A DNA stretch of 64,000 nt from assembly GCF_932526225.1 (NCBI RefSeq), contig NC_064041.1, positions 6,903,042-6,967,041 on the forward strand, read 5' to 3'. The stretch comes from Nematostella vectensis. Its lineage: Eukaryota > Cnidaria > Anthozoa > Actiniaria > Edwardsiidae. Made by a program: the position numbers and the translations under genes. Positions 31,354 to 43,119 of this stretch are shown here, piece after piece; the first letter of the stretch is position 1, and each line of letters begins with the position of its first letter. The notes beneath the pieces are model-generated. The model searched no databases. It was not told where the DNA came from and saw only the letters and a list, made by a program, of their open reading frames with translations.

Positions 31354-33100
31354 GATAATTATGATTTTTCGATTAACCTGATCGATTTATATCGATTTAT
31401 CGGTTAAATTGGAAAAAATAAAAGACAATTCTGAGAGATTAAACAAACGTTTTTTAATCCAAAGTGCAAACAAAACGGGAAAAATAAGGAACCAAGACCA
31501 ATTAGTAGTAGCCACAGTAGTTATTGCCACAGCCGTCCAGAATAATGTTTATGGATGCCACACAATTAACTTGTAGTAGTCCGTAAATACCAACAGGGAA
31601 TCCAGGGTACATATTGTATACTACACTACTTGATTATATCGATGTAATAGATATAATCGATTGACTAATTGGGAAGTATTGTGTGAGTATCAATTATTGA
31701 TTTTCTGATCCAATCGATATCAATCAATTAAGATTATCAATTGATTTTGATTTCTCGATTGGTTTTCCGACATTGATTTTTATCGATTGAACACACTGGG
31801 GTATAAGGTACTTCATACTTGCCAAACTTGAAAGCTAAAGACAAGAAATTCTCAATGTACTTTCCTGGGAGATTACGGTAAATGTATTGGAAGTTTCCAT
31901 TTTTTGCCGGGAGATGAAGGATAAAAACCGAAAGTCTCCTGCAAAAACCGGGAAAGTTGGCAGGTATGGTTCTTCCATGCCATAAATAACTCCTAATAAG
32001 CATATAATATCTGGCATTAAATAAACTGCAATGCATCAAGTTTGGTTCAATACCAGGCAAGGGAGTTTTAACAGAATGTTTATTGCAGGCTAAGTTATAC
32101 TTACAACCAAGAGAGCTTTCTTGTTACTACACATGAGATAAGCTCTGCCATCATTCCTAGTCTGCATAGCGGCTCAAGGGAGAGGGACGGGGGGAGAGGG
32201 GACGAGTGAAGAAAAGCAAGCGCGTGGCCGTTACGCGCTATACAACCTATGATATCCAGCTGGCTTAGTTTATTTAGTACTAATACACTGTAATATCTTT
32301 GTTCTATTTTGTTCTGATTTGACTATTACACTTTAACAATTACATTTTGTTGCACAGGATTTCGAAAACCACTCTTAGCAAATACCTAATATACATATGT
32401 ATAACATAATGAATTCGATAATGTTCATAAACATTGACATTAGCTAGGCTGGTAACAAAATTAGCAAAACAATCGTTCAAGCACAAGGCCCTAGCAGGGG
32501 ATGGGGCAATGGGGACATGTGCCACCCCCCCAAGATTTTCAAAAAGGGGCGTGGCTCTGCCCCCAATATTTTCTTAATGTTTTTTATTGTGCCCCCAAAT
32601 TTAATTGAGCTGCCACGGCTCTGAAGCACACAAGATAGCACACCACCTCGTGGAGAAAGAAGCAATTCCAGCCATAGAGCAGGACTGTTTGTTATGGCAA
32701 GGACATATGACAGTCATTGCCTTCTTCTGGGAACTCCCAGCATACTAGAATATTTACCTAATAAGCCGACGTAACTAAATGATTATTAAAAGCACATTGA
32801 TTAATTTGATAATAATTGATACCAATTTGATAAATGGTTTTTGATTAATCTAATTAATTGATAACAGTTAATACTCAAAATTTTCCAGTTTTCAATTGTA
32901 ATCAATTATTGTCAATTGATTTTGCCGTTCCAGCTATTTATTATAATTTTAATGATCAATTGTTATCAGCTGGTATCAATTGATGCCTGTTTTTTATTAA
33001 TAAGACTCTCCCGGATTTTGATAACCAATTGTTATCAATATTCTTAAATCAATTATTTAGTTATTTGGGAATCAGTCACTGCTCCCATCCAGTACCAAAT
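31354..33100. other. AT-rich intergenic DNA with relic repeats
   Basis: Repeated variants of atcgatttatatcgattta (31370-31790) and attgataacaattgata-like phrases (32780-33060). A dispersed repeat with tttgccgggagatgaaggat occurs at about 31840-31970. A copy of the 14322 repeat family lies at 32520-32625 (aaggggcgtggctctgcccc). No gene was recognised. Confidence 0.5.
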
Positions 33101-33122
33101 GCTCTGCCCCTTAGAGGAAACT

Positions 33123-33410
33123 TGTCTATATGTGGTTGTTGTTTATATGGGACTGTCGTCTATATGGGGTTGTCGTCTATATGGGGTTGTCGTCTATATG
33201 GGGTTGTCGTCTATATGGGGTTGTCGTCTATATGGTGTTGTCCTTTATATGGTGTTGTCCTTTATATGGTGTTGTCTTTTATATGGGGTTGTCGTTTATA
33301 TGGTGTTGTCCTTTATATGGTGTTGTCCTTTATATGGGTCTGTCAGCTACATGGCAATGTTGTCTATATGGAGATATTGTTTATAGAGGGTTGTTGTCTA
33401 TATGGCATTT
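33123..33410. repeat. 17-bp minisatellite, about 17 copies
   Basis: Consensus gtctatatggggttgtc with gttgtcctttatatggt variants toward the right. Three plus-strand frames stay open because 17 is not a multiple of 3; the resulting ORFs are not genes. Confidence 0.9.
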
Positions 33411-33521
33411 AGTCATGAAGCATATACCCACCCAACATTGGTATCTTTCGCGGCCTCTGAATTTGTTCCAGCATGCTGTTTGCTTATAAACTCTACTAGA
33501 CTCAAAACGTTTTTTACCACT

Positions 33522-33790
33522 GGTGACGACCACTGGTGACAACCACATGTGACAACCACTCGTGACAACCACTCGTGACAACCACTCGTGACTAAACCAC
33601 TGGTGACAACCACTCGTGACAACCACTCGTGACTAAACCACTGGTGACAACCAATCGTGACAACCACATGTGACAACCACTCGTGACAACCACTCGTGAC
33701 AACCACTCGTGACAACCACTCGTGACAACCACTCGTGACAACCACTCGTGACAAACACTCGTGACAAACACTCCTGACAAAACCTCTCGT
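33522..33790. repeat. 13-bp minisatellite, about 20 copies
   Basis: Consensus caaccactcgtga, with ctggtga, catgtga and actaaacca variants. It starts only about 110 bp after the 17-bp array and is unrelated to it in sequence. Confidence 0.92.
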
Positions 33791-34726
33791 GTGATGGCTA
33801 CTATTTGAAGACCGTTCGTGACAATCGCTTATTAGATACAAACGTAAAATATAACTCAATACTTTAGCACTATAAAAAATAGCGTAATTATTAATTTGCT
33901 TCATTGTTTAACAATTTTGAGTTCGTTGTCGGCATTTATCAGCAGCTTAGATTTTTCGAAGCAGGAAAGAAATGTCATACCATAAACATGAAAAGTATCT
34001 GTGTAATTAAATCCTTAGATCAAATCCTTATACGCAACTTCGTGTTCAATTCTATATTATGAGAAACATGAAAGTAATAATAAATTTAATTCAACCTCTC
34101 GAAGTATAGACTGGATTACAGGTGAGTCAGAGATACAAGTAAGCACTACAACAAAGTACAATTATTTTAAATGTAATCAGCATATTTAACAGTAAAGAAC
34201 TCATTGAAACGACTCGTATTAGTAGATTTAGACCTGAGGTAATACCCTGAATCATGTGTAATGCGACGCCCTTTAATGATAGGAAAAAGAGGATTCTGTG
34301 GTTTGATTCTGGAAACGAACCGCCGCTCGTGCAACGTTGGAAGGTTTGCAAGCGTGAGTGAACCCTCGTAACTACGACCTGGGGTAGTAAATGTTCATTT
34401 CATACTATTTCATTCCTGTTACCTAAGTCACTTGGTAACGAGGTTTGAGACCTCGAGGGGTAATAAAAAATACTTAAAAATAGTAATGTTTTTTTTTTGT
34501 AAACTAAAACTCGCTGCGGGTTAAAACTCCACGGGTTTCTTTGGTATTCTGTTTAGTATCGCGGTGTTATTTACATACATTTAGGGCGCCTGTCAGGGAA
34601 TGCGGCGCTTATTCATTCATACTAAGATATGGTAAGGGGTGAAAATTTATTTATAATGAGGCTGTCAATACATACTACAGTGTATTGCCCCAATTACGGA
34701 CGGTTTTTGCATTTACCACCATAACT

Positions 34727-35200
34727 TTATAGAACACTTAGAATAGAACACCGCCGAGACAGCGGTGGAAACGGTGCTCTTGATGACAATGCTCTGTACC
34801 GCTCGACCGACAGAATAAGAAGAGTAATCAGAGATACCCAAGGAGTTGTATTGATGAGAAACACAAGGAGTTTACAAATCATGTAACCCAAAACGCCTCC
34901 ATCGACCTTCGAGAAAAAGACTCCTGACAAATAACCGTCAATGACATAGGTCGGTTGAACGAGGAGCGATAGTATATCAGCTATTGATGTGTTGGCTATA
35001 AATACATGCATACTCTTCATGGGGACTTTTCCATTCCATACCAAAAGGACCATGGTCAGGTTAAGTGCAAGGCCGAAGACCATAACCACCAAAAGCACCA
35101 CGATATGGGTAGTAACTGTCGCACTATCTTCCGTATTGAAGGCTCCGTTCGTGTTGTTCTGTGGGGAAAAGCCAAGCGATGATTTGTTTGGTAATACCAT
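34727..35200 (-). pseudogene. Truncated class A GPCR (TM1 to ERY) or first exon
   Basis: 157 codons. N-terminus with sequons (NKS, NNT); TM1 around residues 33-56 with the conserved Asn (LALN); TM2 with Asp in SIADILSLLVQP; Cys in YMICKL; and TM3 ending in SVERYRAL. The reading frame then degenerates and stops after 20 residues. TM4-7 were not found downstream. Either the copy is truncated, or an intron begins at GAGCG|GTACAGAG, right in the ERY codons, a known intron position in GPCRs; no following exon was found in 34000-34700. It is not closely related to the other two receptors (different TM1-TM2 sequence). Confidence 0.6.
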
Positions 35201-35329
35201 TGTGTTGTTTTTGCAGCCTTTCCTGTAAACGCCTATGGTATCGGTGGAAAGTTCGTTTGAAGTTGTTCGGCGATGACAGCCACAAAAATCGAGAACTATA
35301 GCGAAATAATATTTTTAAAGGAGGCAATG

Positions 35330-37245
35330 GCTTGTGACTGGACTTGACAGCATGTATGCCGTCCTTTCAGACCTTCTAGTAATTTCCGAGCAAATCCCCG
35401 TGGTAATCATTGGCGTCATTACACCTGAAGTAGTCACTGATTGGTTTAACAAGTTTAGGACGCAACAAGAGAAACGTCGCTTTTCAAAATTCTGAACGAA
35501 AACCCTCTGTTTGGTAATACTACTCTTTTTTTTAGGAAAAACCGCTATTGTCTATAAAATGGACACTAAAAACAATAAATGAAGTAATTTATAAGATAAA
35601 TGTATTATTATGCAGGTACTGGGCTCGTACAAGTACCGAAGGAGTTCCTTTATTTGGTTGTTTTTTCCACATTCTTCTAATTTCCAGGAATTTTTCTAGA
35701 CATTATTATGTTAGGAGAAACGCAATCCACTTCTTGTAATACCACATATTGAGATTCATTATATGAAGAACCCCGTTATCAGACTATGCGATATCTTGAA
35801 GATATGACCGAATAAAAATGGAATTTTGGACGGACCATTTGATATAAAATGACTGGCGGCCAAATAAGATAATTTTGTTGGTTTATTGCAGGGGTTAGGG
35901 GGAGGTCCCAAGCGGCTCGGGGCCCCCATCTAGCAGCCAAAGATACATTAAATGCATGGCACAGTTTTCAAAAATCAGGAGAAAATGTCTTAATAGGGCC
36001 TTTCCAGCTTCATCCTTTTCTTCTATCTACGACCCGTATTAACAGAGATAAGCCAGTCAAAAGCCTCCTGCACGTCATGCGCCTACGACAGGAGGGGGGT
36101 AGGAGTGGGGAGGGGGGAGGGGGTGACCAGAGGAGTGAGGGTGGGCGACCTCTTTGTCCTCTTCTTCTTTCCCATGACCTCTATGGACTAGACTAGTTTT
36201 TTAATCTTAGGATAGTCTGCATTTCGGGGTCAGACTTATTCGTGTAGCTCTTTTTGACACATGCATTTCCTGAAAGCTTATGGCCGGGTAACATAAATCA
36301 CACTTCAGGAAATCGTAATTCTAATTTCTTCACAAATACAATACATAAATAATAGTACAACTATTTATATTATAACTGCATATTTATTGTTCAAATTGTC
36401 ACGCTATCTAAATCTTCTGTTGGAGGGGTGCGAAAACCGCAAACAGCACAGAAAAAACTCCAAAAACCGCAAAACCGCGCAGTCTAGAGAAACCGCAATA
36501 CCGCGGAATAAAATACGAAAAACCGACAAAGCGCGCTAGATTCAAGGCAAAACCGCATCACTGCAAACTCTTACGCTCCCCTCCTGTTGCTATAAAGTTG
36601 ACAATCTTATCATTTTTGCTTGTGTTTGTCCCTGTTTTTTTTATAAGCGATATTAACTTGGTATTGCTCTATCAGCAGTCCCAAGATAATGGTTTTGTTA
36701 AACAGTGTCATTCATCCGTTACGAGACAAGAAAAACTGTTCATATTCTATAGACAAGGATTTTTTTTAGCATGAGTATATCTATAAAATAAACCAATGCG
36801 GGCCTGGAAGATTCTAGAAAAACATAACAATACAATTATACGTTCGGCAATAAAAAAAAGCTTTACCGCCATTAATATGAATCGGCCGATCGAGATGCCA
36901 AAAAACACAAATCACATCTTAAAGTCACCTCAAAGAACAGGCCGTGTTCCTTGGCTGTATATACATCTATGATGGATATTTTGGTAATGTTGTTGTATCT
37001 CCTAATTCATACGGCATGGTAGTGATATCTGATACAATAATATCTTTGCTGATGTTCTAAAAGATTAGCCTGCATGACTAATATATCCAACGTTCTTTTG
37101 CTTGATTTTCTGGTTGGAAATGCCTTGCTTCTATATGAGCCCTTGTCAGCAAAGAAGACGCAGTGCTGTCCCCTTTGAAACAGTTTTCTTGGTGAAATTC
37201 CTTGGAAATATCAGAATATTAGATGCCTTTCTGGCACATTTCCTG
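35330..37245. other. Intergenic, no recognised gene
   Basis: AT-rich. A purine-rich G block lies at 36090-36150 and a low-complexity accgcaaa-type stretch at 36430-36560. Nothing with coding character was found. Confidence 0.5.
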
Positions 37246-37252
37246 TCTTTTC

Positions 37253-37501
37253 TCACTCCGACTTCTTGCGTCGCCAGTTGCCGGCAAACTCTCTTCTTCT
37301 TGCTGCATCTTCAAGACGTGAGAGCAACCGAGAGTAGAGAAGCGATTCCATACTGTACTTGAATCTTGCGATCCATTCTTGCTCGTACACGAATTCATTT
37401 TCATGTTCCGTTTCTTTTAATTTGTGATTGTTTTGGTCGCACTGCGGGCCAGAGTCATAACCCGATTCGTCATCGGCGAAATACTTGCTGTGCTCATCCA
37501 T
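37253..37501 (-). CDS. Orphan small ORF, 82 aa, charged
   Basis: Starts MDEHSKYFADDESGYDSG, acidic, and continues into a basic helix-like half FVYEQEWIARFKYSMESLLY then RLEDAARRREFAGNWRRKKS. Codon composition looks coding and the C-terminal half could be an amphipathic helix. I do not recognise a family. It may be a single-exon gene or the first exon of one; the TGA directly after KKSE argues for the former. Confidence 0.4.
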   Translation of the reverse strand: MDEHSKYFADDESGYDSGPQCDQNNHKLKETEHENEFVYEQEWIARFKYSMESLLYSRLLSRLEDAARRREFAGNWRRKKSE

Positions 37502-37509
37502 TATTATAG

Positions 37510-39600
37510 ACCATTAAAGCGACGTCCTAAGCGCTCAATAGAGCACTGTTAAGTCACAAATTGTATCTCTGTGGATTTACGAACGATGCGTTCTTCGCCA
37601 AAGTCCTCTCACGACTCTGCCCGTTGCGACGTTCCACCAGATCTGGTAATCAATCACCCAAGTTGCCCATATAAACATTCGTTTGTCTGCTTATTGAAAA
37701 TGCTTGACCCCGTGACGTCATGGCCTTACTAGATCCTTCTTTCTCAGCACGCCAGTCTTCTCTAGGTGAGGGCCCTCGAATGGTTCCCCGAAATTTAGAT
37801 GTGCTCGCATTTTTTTTCCGTCGTGCTCTCATTGTATTTTTCGATGTGCTCGCTACTCGATTTATTCAACAACTAAAAATGCTGATTGAGAAAAAAAAAG
37901 ACCATTCGGGGGCCCTTTTAGGTGCTAAGGTCGCAACAGACTCGACAGTGGTCCGGGACAGCCTATTATCAATAATTATAAACAAATATAACAATCGCTT
38001 TTTGAAAGTTTGCCAAAAAAGCTATTTGGGATGGTGAGAAGAAAAGCCCAGAAAGTGAAAGATAAGAGACTGTGCAGCCCCGCCTGTACTGCTGCTTAAA
38101 TTAATCTATAACGAAAAATCAGACGGGAAGAAAAGCGTAGAAAGCGAAAGATTACCCTGTTATGCTGATAATCCTAACCAAAAATCAGACCCCCAAAAAC
38201 CAAATACGTAAGAAATTTAAAAAAAAATTATTCATGCAGAAAAAAACAAAACTTCCATTTTCCTGAGACTAAAGGCTTCGCCCAAACTTCTTTTGTATTT
38301 TGATATATAAAAGCACATGCAACACAAAGATAGTAAAATTTTATCTTTGGTCATTTTGTGTGGGGGAGCCAATAAAAATAACTAATAAAAAAAACTAGGC
38401 TGTTTTATACATTTAACAATAACCCTATTGATAAATCTTTAAAGTTTTGAAATCCAAATATTTTTTCAACTTATGGGGCAGGATACACCCGACACGACCA
38501 CCACAGGCTTACCAACCTCTTAGTCGTCAGTCTCAGTACCTAGCTTGAATATTTTCACGGGTGTTCATCTCCTGCAATTGTTTTAAATCCTAAAATAAAG
38601 GTCACAAAAAAACTGTCATTGGTTTGTGAAGTGTATTTATACAAAATAAGCGGTACTTAATGTTTTGGCAGTTGGCGAGTTTCGCTGACTGAGAGGTTGC
38701 TAAGCCACCCCACGGCGTCCTTGCCATAAATCGAAATTTAAAAATTTTCATCTTATTTCGTCTGCTTATTTTGAATGAAAAAAACAAAGGTATTGCTGAC
38801 AGGGCTCTTTAAAGGATATTGATCGGCACCTTTGTCAATGTTTAATTTGAAAATATCAATAGCTATTAAATCGAAAACAAAATCACCATTATTTAAAAGT
38901 CTGATTTTATTTCATGATAATGTTTATAAAACTTATTGGGTGCTTTGTAAGCCTCGCGGATGCCGGCAAGATTTGCCTAATAATCGAACTCAATAGTAAT
39001 GAAAGTATCTTTGGCCCCTATTAGACATGGAACGAGTTGATCAGTAAAATGGTCTCAGTGCAAAAGGAAAAAAAAAAAAGCACCAAGTTATCATAAAAAA
39101 GATTGATTGTTAAAATCAAAATAAGAAGCAAAAACAAATCAGCGTAGTCTAAACTCATGAATATTGTTTTGTTTTTTTGAAGACACAAAGAAACTAGAAA
39201 AAGTCAGCGTGCGTCTTAATAGTTTGTTCAAATCTTTTCATAATTAGTATGATAATACATAATTGCGATTAAGCAAGTTAAGGCCATAGAAGATCACCAA
39301 GGCGACACTCTTGAGCAGACAAATGAAAAGTATGCTGCCGGGCTGCCTGTGGCAGGATTATTCCTTATTCGCTTCCTAGGTCCTTCAAAAGACAGTAATC
39401 AGATAATTACAACAGATTTTAAAGAATTTCAAATGTGCTGTTTGGCATAACATAAGCAAAATGTTCAGACATAATTTTAAATATTATAACTATTTCCCTA
39501 ACGAAATAAGGGGTAGTAAATAGGCCCCTGGATTTTCAAAACGCTCACAAAGTTTAGCCGAGTTCCCGCGCTCATGGTCGCAAAACAGGGACATTCTTGT
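37510..39600. other. Intergenic, no recognised gene
   Basis: AT-rich with A runs. A plus-strand open frame at 37720-38037 has no coding character. A weak two-fold repeat (gggaagaaaagc-agaaagtgaaag) occurs at 38040-38160. Confidence 0.45.
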
Positions 39601-39616
39601 TCGGTTACTTGTTTTC

Positions 39617-39680
39617 TACCCTGGGTACCACCAGAGCCTCCAGGCTTCTCTTCTCCAGTGAGCGTCTGGTACCCAGGGTA
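39617..39680. mobile_element. 64-bp miniature transposon with 14-bp TIR and 9-bp target duplication
   Basis: Ends taccctgggtacca and tggtacccagggta are perfect inverted copies. They are flanked by the direct repeat cttgttttc (39608-39616 and 39681-39689). A 9-bp duplication fits Mutator-like transposition. The 36-bp interior is non-coding. Confidence 0.85.
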
Positions 39681-39749
39681 CTTGTTTTCTAAACTAAAAG
39701 TCACTCAACACGTACACATAACACGTACACACTGTATAACCTTCAATCA

Positions 39750-39850
39750 GCAGGAGCAAGAAGTGCTTTAGATATTCAAAAACAACAGGAACAACAAGTG
39801 CTTTAGATATTCAAAAACAGCAGGAACAACAAGTGCAAGATATTTAAAGC
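39750..39850. repeat. 35-bp tandem repeat, 2 full and 1 partial copy
   Basis: Unit caagtgctttagatattcaa plus aaacarcaggaacaa. Confidence 0.8.
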
Positions 39851-39859
39851 CTTTGCTTT

Positions 39860-41940
39860 GTGCTCGTCAAATGTTCGTGTTTTGAAAGCTAGCTTCTCGC
39901 AGATGCCAAAACGTCAAAAATAAAAAAATAATAAACACGATACTTGCACGCTCAAGTATATGCGCTACTCCTACCGGTGGCATCTTTACAGCTGTTTTTA
40001 TTTATTTTCTATTCAAAATGTTCTAGTAAAAGGTGGTTGACTGTTTAATGCCCGTGAAAGCCAACGCCAGTTAGATATCTCAAAGTAAGAAGTGAGATTG
40101 ATCACGTTTTTTGTTGGCTTCGCTAGCATTACCCTCGGTTAAGTTTTGTTTTGTTTGGTCCTCCAGTGAAAAAAAGGGAAACTAAAAAAAACACTTATCT
40201 AAGCGTAAACTTTGAATAGGCAAATGAGATTGCAATGATTTTAATCATGCCGACTTGTTTATTTCGCTCACGTCATTACCGGTAGGCTTTTAGCTTGCAC
40301 CTGTAGCCCCCCTCGTTGGTCACTTTCTTGCCTGAAGTTTTTAAAGATCTGTTTATAACTGTTATTATCAGTATATTCCCTGGCCTTAAGCGTGGAACAA
40401 AACTGCTGCGGTTGTCCTCATTCGTCGAACAACCAAAATCCAAACTCGGTAAGAAGGCGATATATTTAATGTCGATATTTCCAATAGCGAAGCGCCAAGA
40501 TTATTACAGGAAAGTTCCCCTAACACAATGATCAAACTGAATCGCTTTCATTTCCTTGAATTTTTAAGGTTGATTATAAATTTGATAAGAAAAAGTACAA
40601 TCATCTCTAACTTTCTGTTTGAAACTTCGCAATCGAAAGACTTATGTCCTTGTTGTTTTGTAAACTGCGCTGGTGTAACCAGAGATGGCCTGTTAGTGGC
40701 TACAAGGTTATAGTCCATGTAATCCGAGAGCCTAACTTTTGCTCGCAAGTTAAGCAAAGGGGTAGTCAGTACGTCAAATCACCTTTTTGGTTATAATTTC
40801 TTCTGTTCTCCTTTTTCTTTTTTAACGAATACTAAACAACATTTAATGATTGATTTATAAGTAATGACGCATTTTCAAAACACTCAACAAAACTACATCT
40901 AGTTCTCAGCAAGAGATAACACTCTCAAACGATTAAGAGACCATCTGATATTGACTGGTTAGTATTAAAAGTCTCCCCAAAAATGAGCAAGCCAAAATCT
41001 CTCGGTCTAAAACGCACAGCGAAATTCCGGGAAAACAATTGAGCAGGTCAACTGTCCGTGAAAAACAAATACCGTTTAAAAAACAGACGTCAAATATTCG
41101 GCCCCTATCATAGCATTTAGACTCGACTGTTTTTTTTTTTTTTATAAAAACGTTGGAAATAGTTTCATTCATAGATATTAACAACACATTAGCAACCGGC
41201 TCTCGGAGGGATTCAGAAATATATTTCACAGTGGGGTTCCTAGACTTCAAAGAAGACCTTTCTAAGACCATAGAGATATTCAACTATCTTTTTAAGTGCA
41301 TCTATTCCTCAGTCATTCTGTCGGTGGTGGTTAGTATACCGCTAAGAATGGTCGTACAGTACGTGCTCATGGTCCCGGGCAAAAACAACGCATCGAGACT
41401 AGAGGAAACCTTCGTACAGAAAACCCTCCTCTTTTAGAAAGCGTTGTGACGAGGGTATATTTAACAAAATATTGCGAATATTGCCGTTTCACTTGGTTAT
41501 AAAAGTAAATATATTTAGAATACGATTTTAATACTATGAAGAGCGCCCTGAAAATGGACAAAACAAGTGGTGTTTGCGTTGCGAATTCCAGTATCATGGC
41601 AGTATCAAGTGAAGACCACTCGAACACAGAATATCAGCACATAATTGGCACCAATACCGTGTCTGAGAATTTTGATTGGTTGTTTTGTTCAAAAGAAAAT
41701 AAATCTCAAAGTCGTTTGACGTTTTGATCCCCGGACTTCGTTACATAATACTACATAACTTAAGTTTAAGTCTTAAGTTTATCGATTAGAGTTCGTCGCT
41801 ATTGTTTAATTGTTTGTACTCCAAACAGCGTCCAGTAATACTGCACTAAATGATTATTTTTTGCACTAAAAGATCTTATCGTCAGTTCGTTGTTGTATAA
41901 AGCAAAGTGTATTTTTTAATATCCTCCTCCGCCATTATAC
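39860..41940. other. Intergenic, upstream of the 42-kb GPCR
   Basis: No recognised gene. An open frame at 41153-41437 contains a hydrophobic stretch (SSVILSVVVSIPLRMVVQYV) but no family match. The region just before the GPCR ends in tttttttctgtttacag (acceptor AG at 41957-41958), so part is probably an intron in the 5' UTR. Confidence 0.4.
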
Positions 41941-42011
41941 GTTTTTTTCTGTTTACAGTACAACACGACGTGTGAAGATCTTAAAGAGGACAGACGCAAA
42001 ATGAATTTATT

Positions 42012-43088
42012 ATGTTGATCTCCAACACTGTTATGGAAGCTAACAGTACAAGATATATCAACACAAGCGCATCAGACAGGAGTTACACTTTCACGCCTTT
42101 GACAAGCCAAACCAAACTGACACTAACAGCGATCATCTACCTTGTCGGGGTTATAGCAACGATAGGAAACATCGGCATCATTGCATTCAGACACGCGCTC
42201 AACAATCGCAGGCTACAGCGAAATAGAACGTTTTACTTTGTGCAGAGTCTCGCCTGGTCTGATTTAGGGGCTAGTGTCCTTAGTCTTCCTCTCTACAATG
42301 CCATCATGCTTGTGGATGTAGTGAAGAACGATTACATTTGTAAGGCAGTGCGGGCAGTGAACATTGCTTTCCCTGTTATAACTATTCAGAACTTGCTAGT
42401 CATTGCATTGGAGAGATACGTTGCCATATTCCACCCGTTCTTTATGCCTTCTATCAAGACAGTTAAGAGGTTGGTCTTGATGGCATGGGCTTACGGCATT
42501 GTTGGATCCATTATCATCTCCGCTACCTACAACTTGATCCCAGTAAACATTGACAACGACAAGTATACTCTAGTATGCCTTTACGACAACAGTATTCCAG
42601 CTTATAAGTTCATGTTCTACGGATTTGTGATCTTTGTGTACATAATTCCAAGTGCTATTTTGGTCTTCATAGTAATCCGTATGACGAGATATTTTAGAAA
42701 GGGACGCGTTTCTATCGAGAACTGCAATTCTGCGGACAAATTGCGACTCACTGGATCTCGCATGTTTCTGGATATTCTTATCGCTTTTATCATTCCATAC
42801 TTGCTATGGTTTGCTTACACGATAGCAAACTTCACATTCAAGCCTAAGCTCAGTTTTGAGACCGAGTTTATACTCCGGTACGCCATAGTAACACTAGCTT
42901 ACGCCAATGGAGCTATCAACCCGGCGATCTACGTCTACCACACTAAAGAGCTGCGCGAAATACTCAGGATGATCTTTCACCTTCGCGTTAACCAGATATC
43001 AACGGGAAATATCGAACTTAAGGAAGTTCGTTTCAAACCCAAGAAAAATTTACCTAATTCTCACCCTAGCGATAACACTCAGCTCTAA
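42012..43088 (+). CDS. Class A (rhodopsin-like) GPCR, intact
   Basis: 358 codons in one exon. Met8 (42033) is a likely real start because the paralogous pseudogene at 49923 aligns from there. Sequons NST and NTS lie in the N-terminus. TM1 has GN (N53), TM2 SD (D84), the TM3 Cys is in YICKAV (C110), ERY is at 134-136, the ECL2 Cys is in LVCLYDNS, and TM7 ends NPAIYVYH. A splice acceptor 55-75 bp upstream implies a 5' UTR intron. Shared phrases (KNDYxCK, ALERY/AVERY, VCLYDNS/GCLYDKS, NPxIY) make it a paralogue of the receptor at 12001-14058, without its repeat tail. Here the minisatellite begins some 30 bp after the stop instead. The ligand is unknown. Confidence 0.92.
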   Translation: MLISNTVMEANSTRYINTSASDRSYTFTPLTSQTKLTLTAIIYLVGVIATIGNIGIIAFRHALNNRRLQRNRTFYFVQSLAWSDLGASVLSLPLYNAIMLVDVVKNDYICKAVRAVNIAFPVITIQNLLVIALERYVAIFHPFFMPSIKTVKRLVLMAWAYGIVGSIIISATYNLIPVNIDNDKYTLVCLYDNSIPAYKFMFYGFVIFVYIIPSAILVFIVIRMTRYFRKGRVSIENCNSADKLRLTGSRMFLDILIAFIIPYLLWFAYTIANFTFKPKLSFETEFILRYAIVTLAYANGAINPAIYVYHTKELREILRMIFHLRVNQISTGNIELKEVRFKPKKNLPNSHPSDNTQL

Positions 43089-43119
43089 GAAAAACTTGGT
43101 TGAGTATACATTGAGCGGT

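Noticed and set aside
33029-33904. ORFs over the 17-bp and 13-bp arrays
   Set aside because: Repeat-generated; several frames open at once.
37720-38037. 105-codon plus-strand ORF
   Set aside because: No recognised domain, biased toward AT-rich codons late in the frame, no start context or neighbouring exon.
40933-41437. Overlapping ORFs on both strands upstream of the GPCR
   Set aside because: Hydrophobic stretch without family features; the two strands are equally open.
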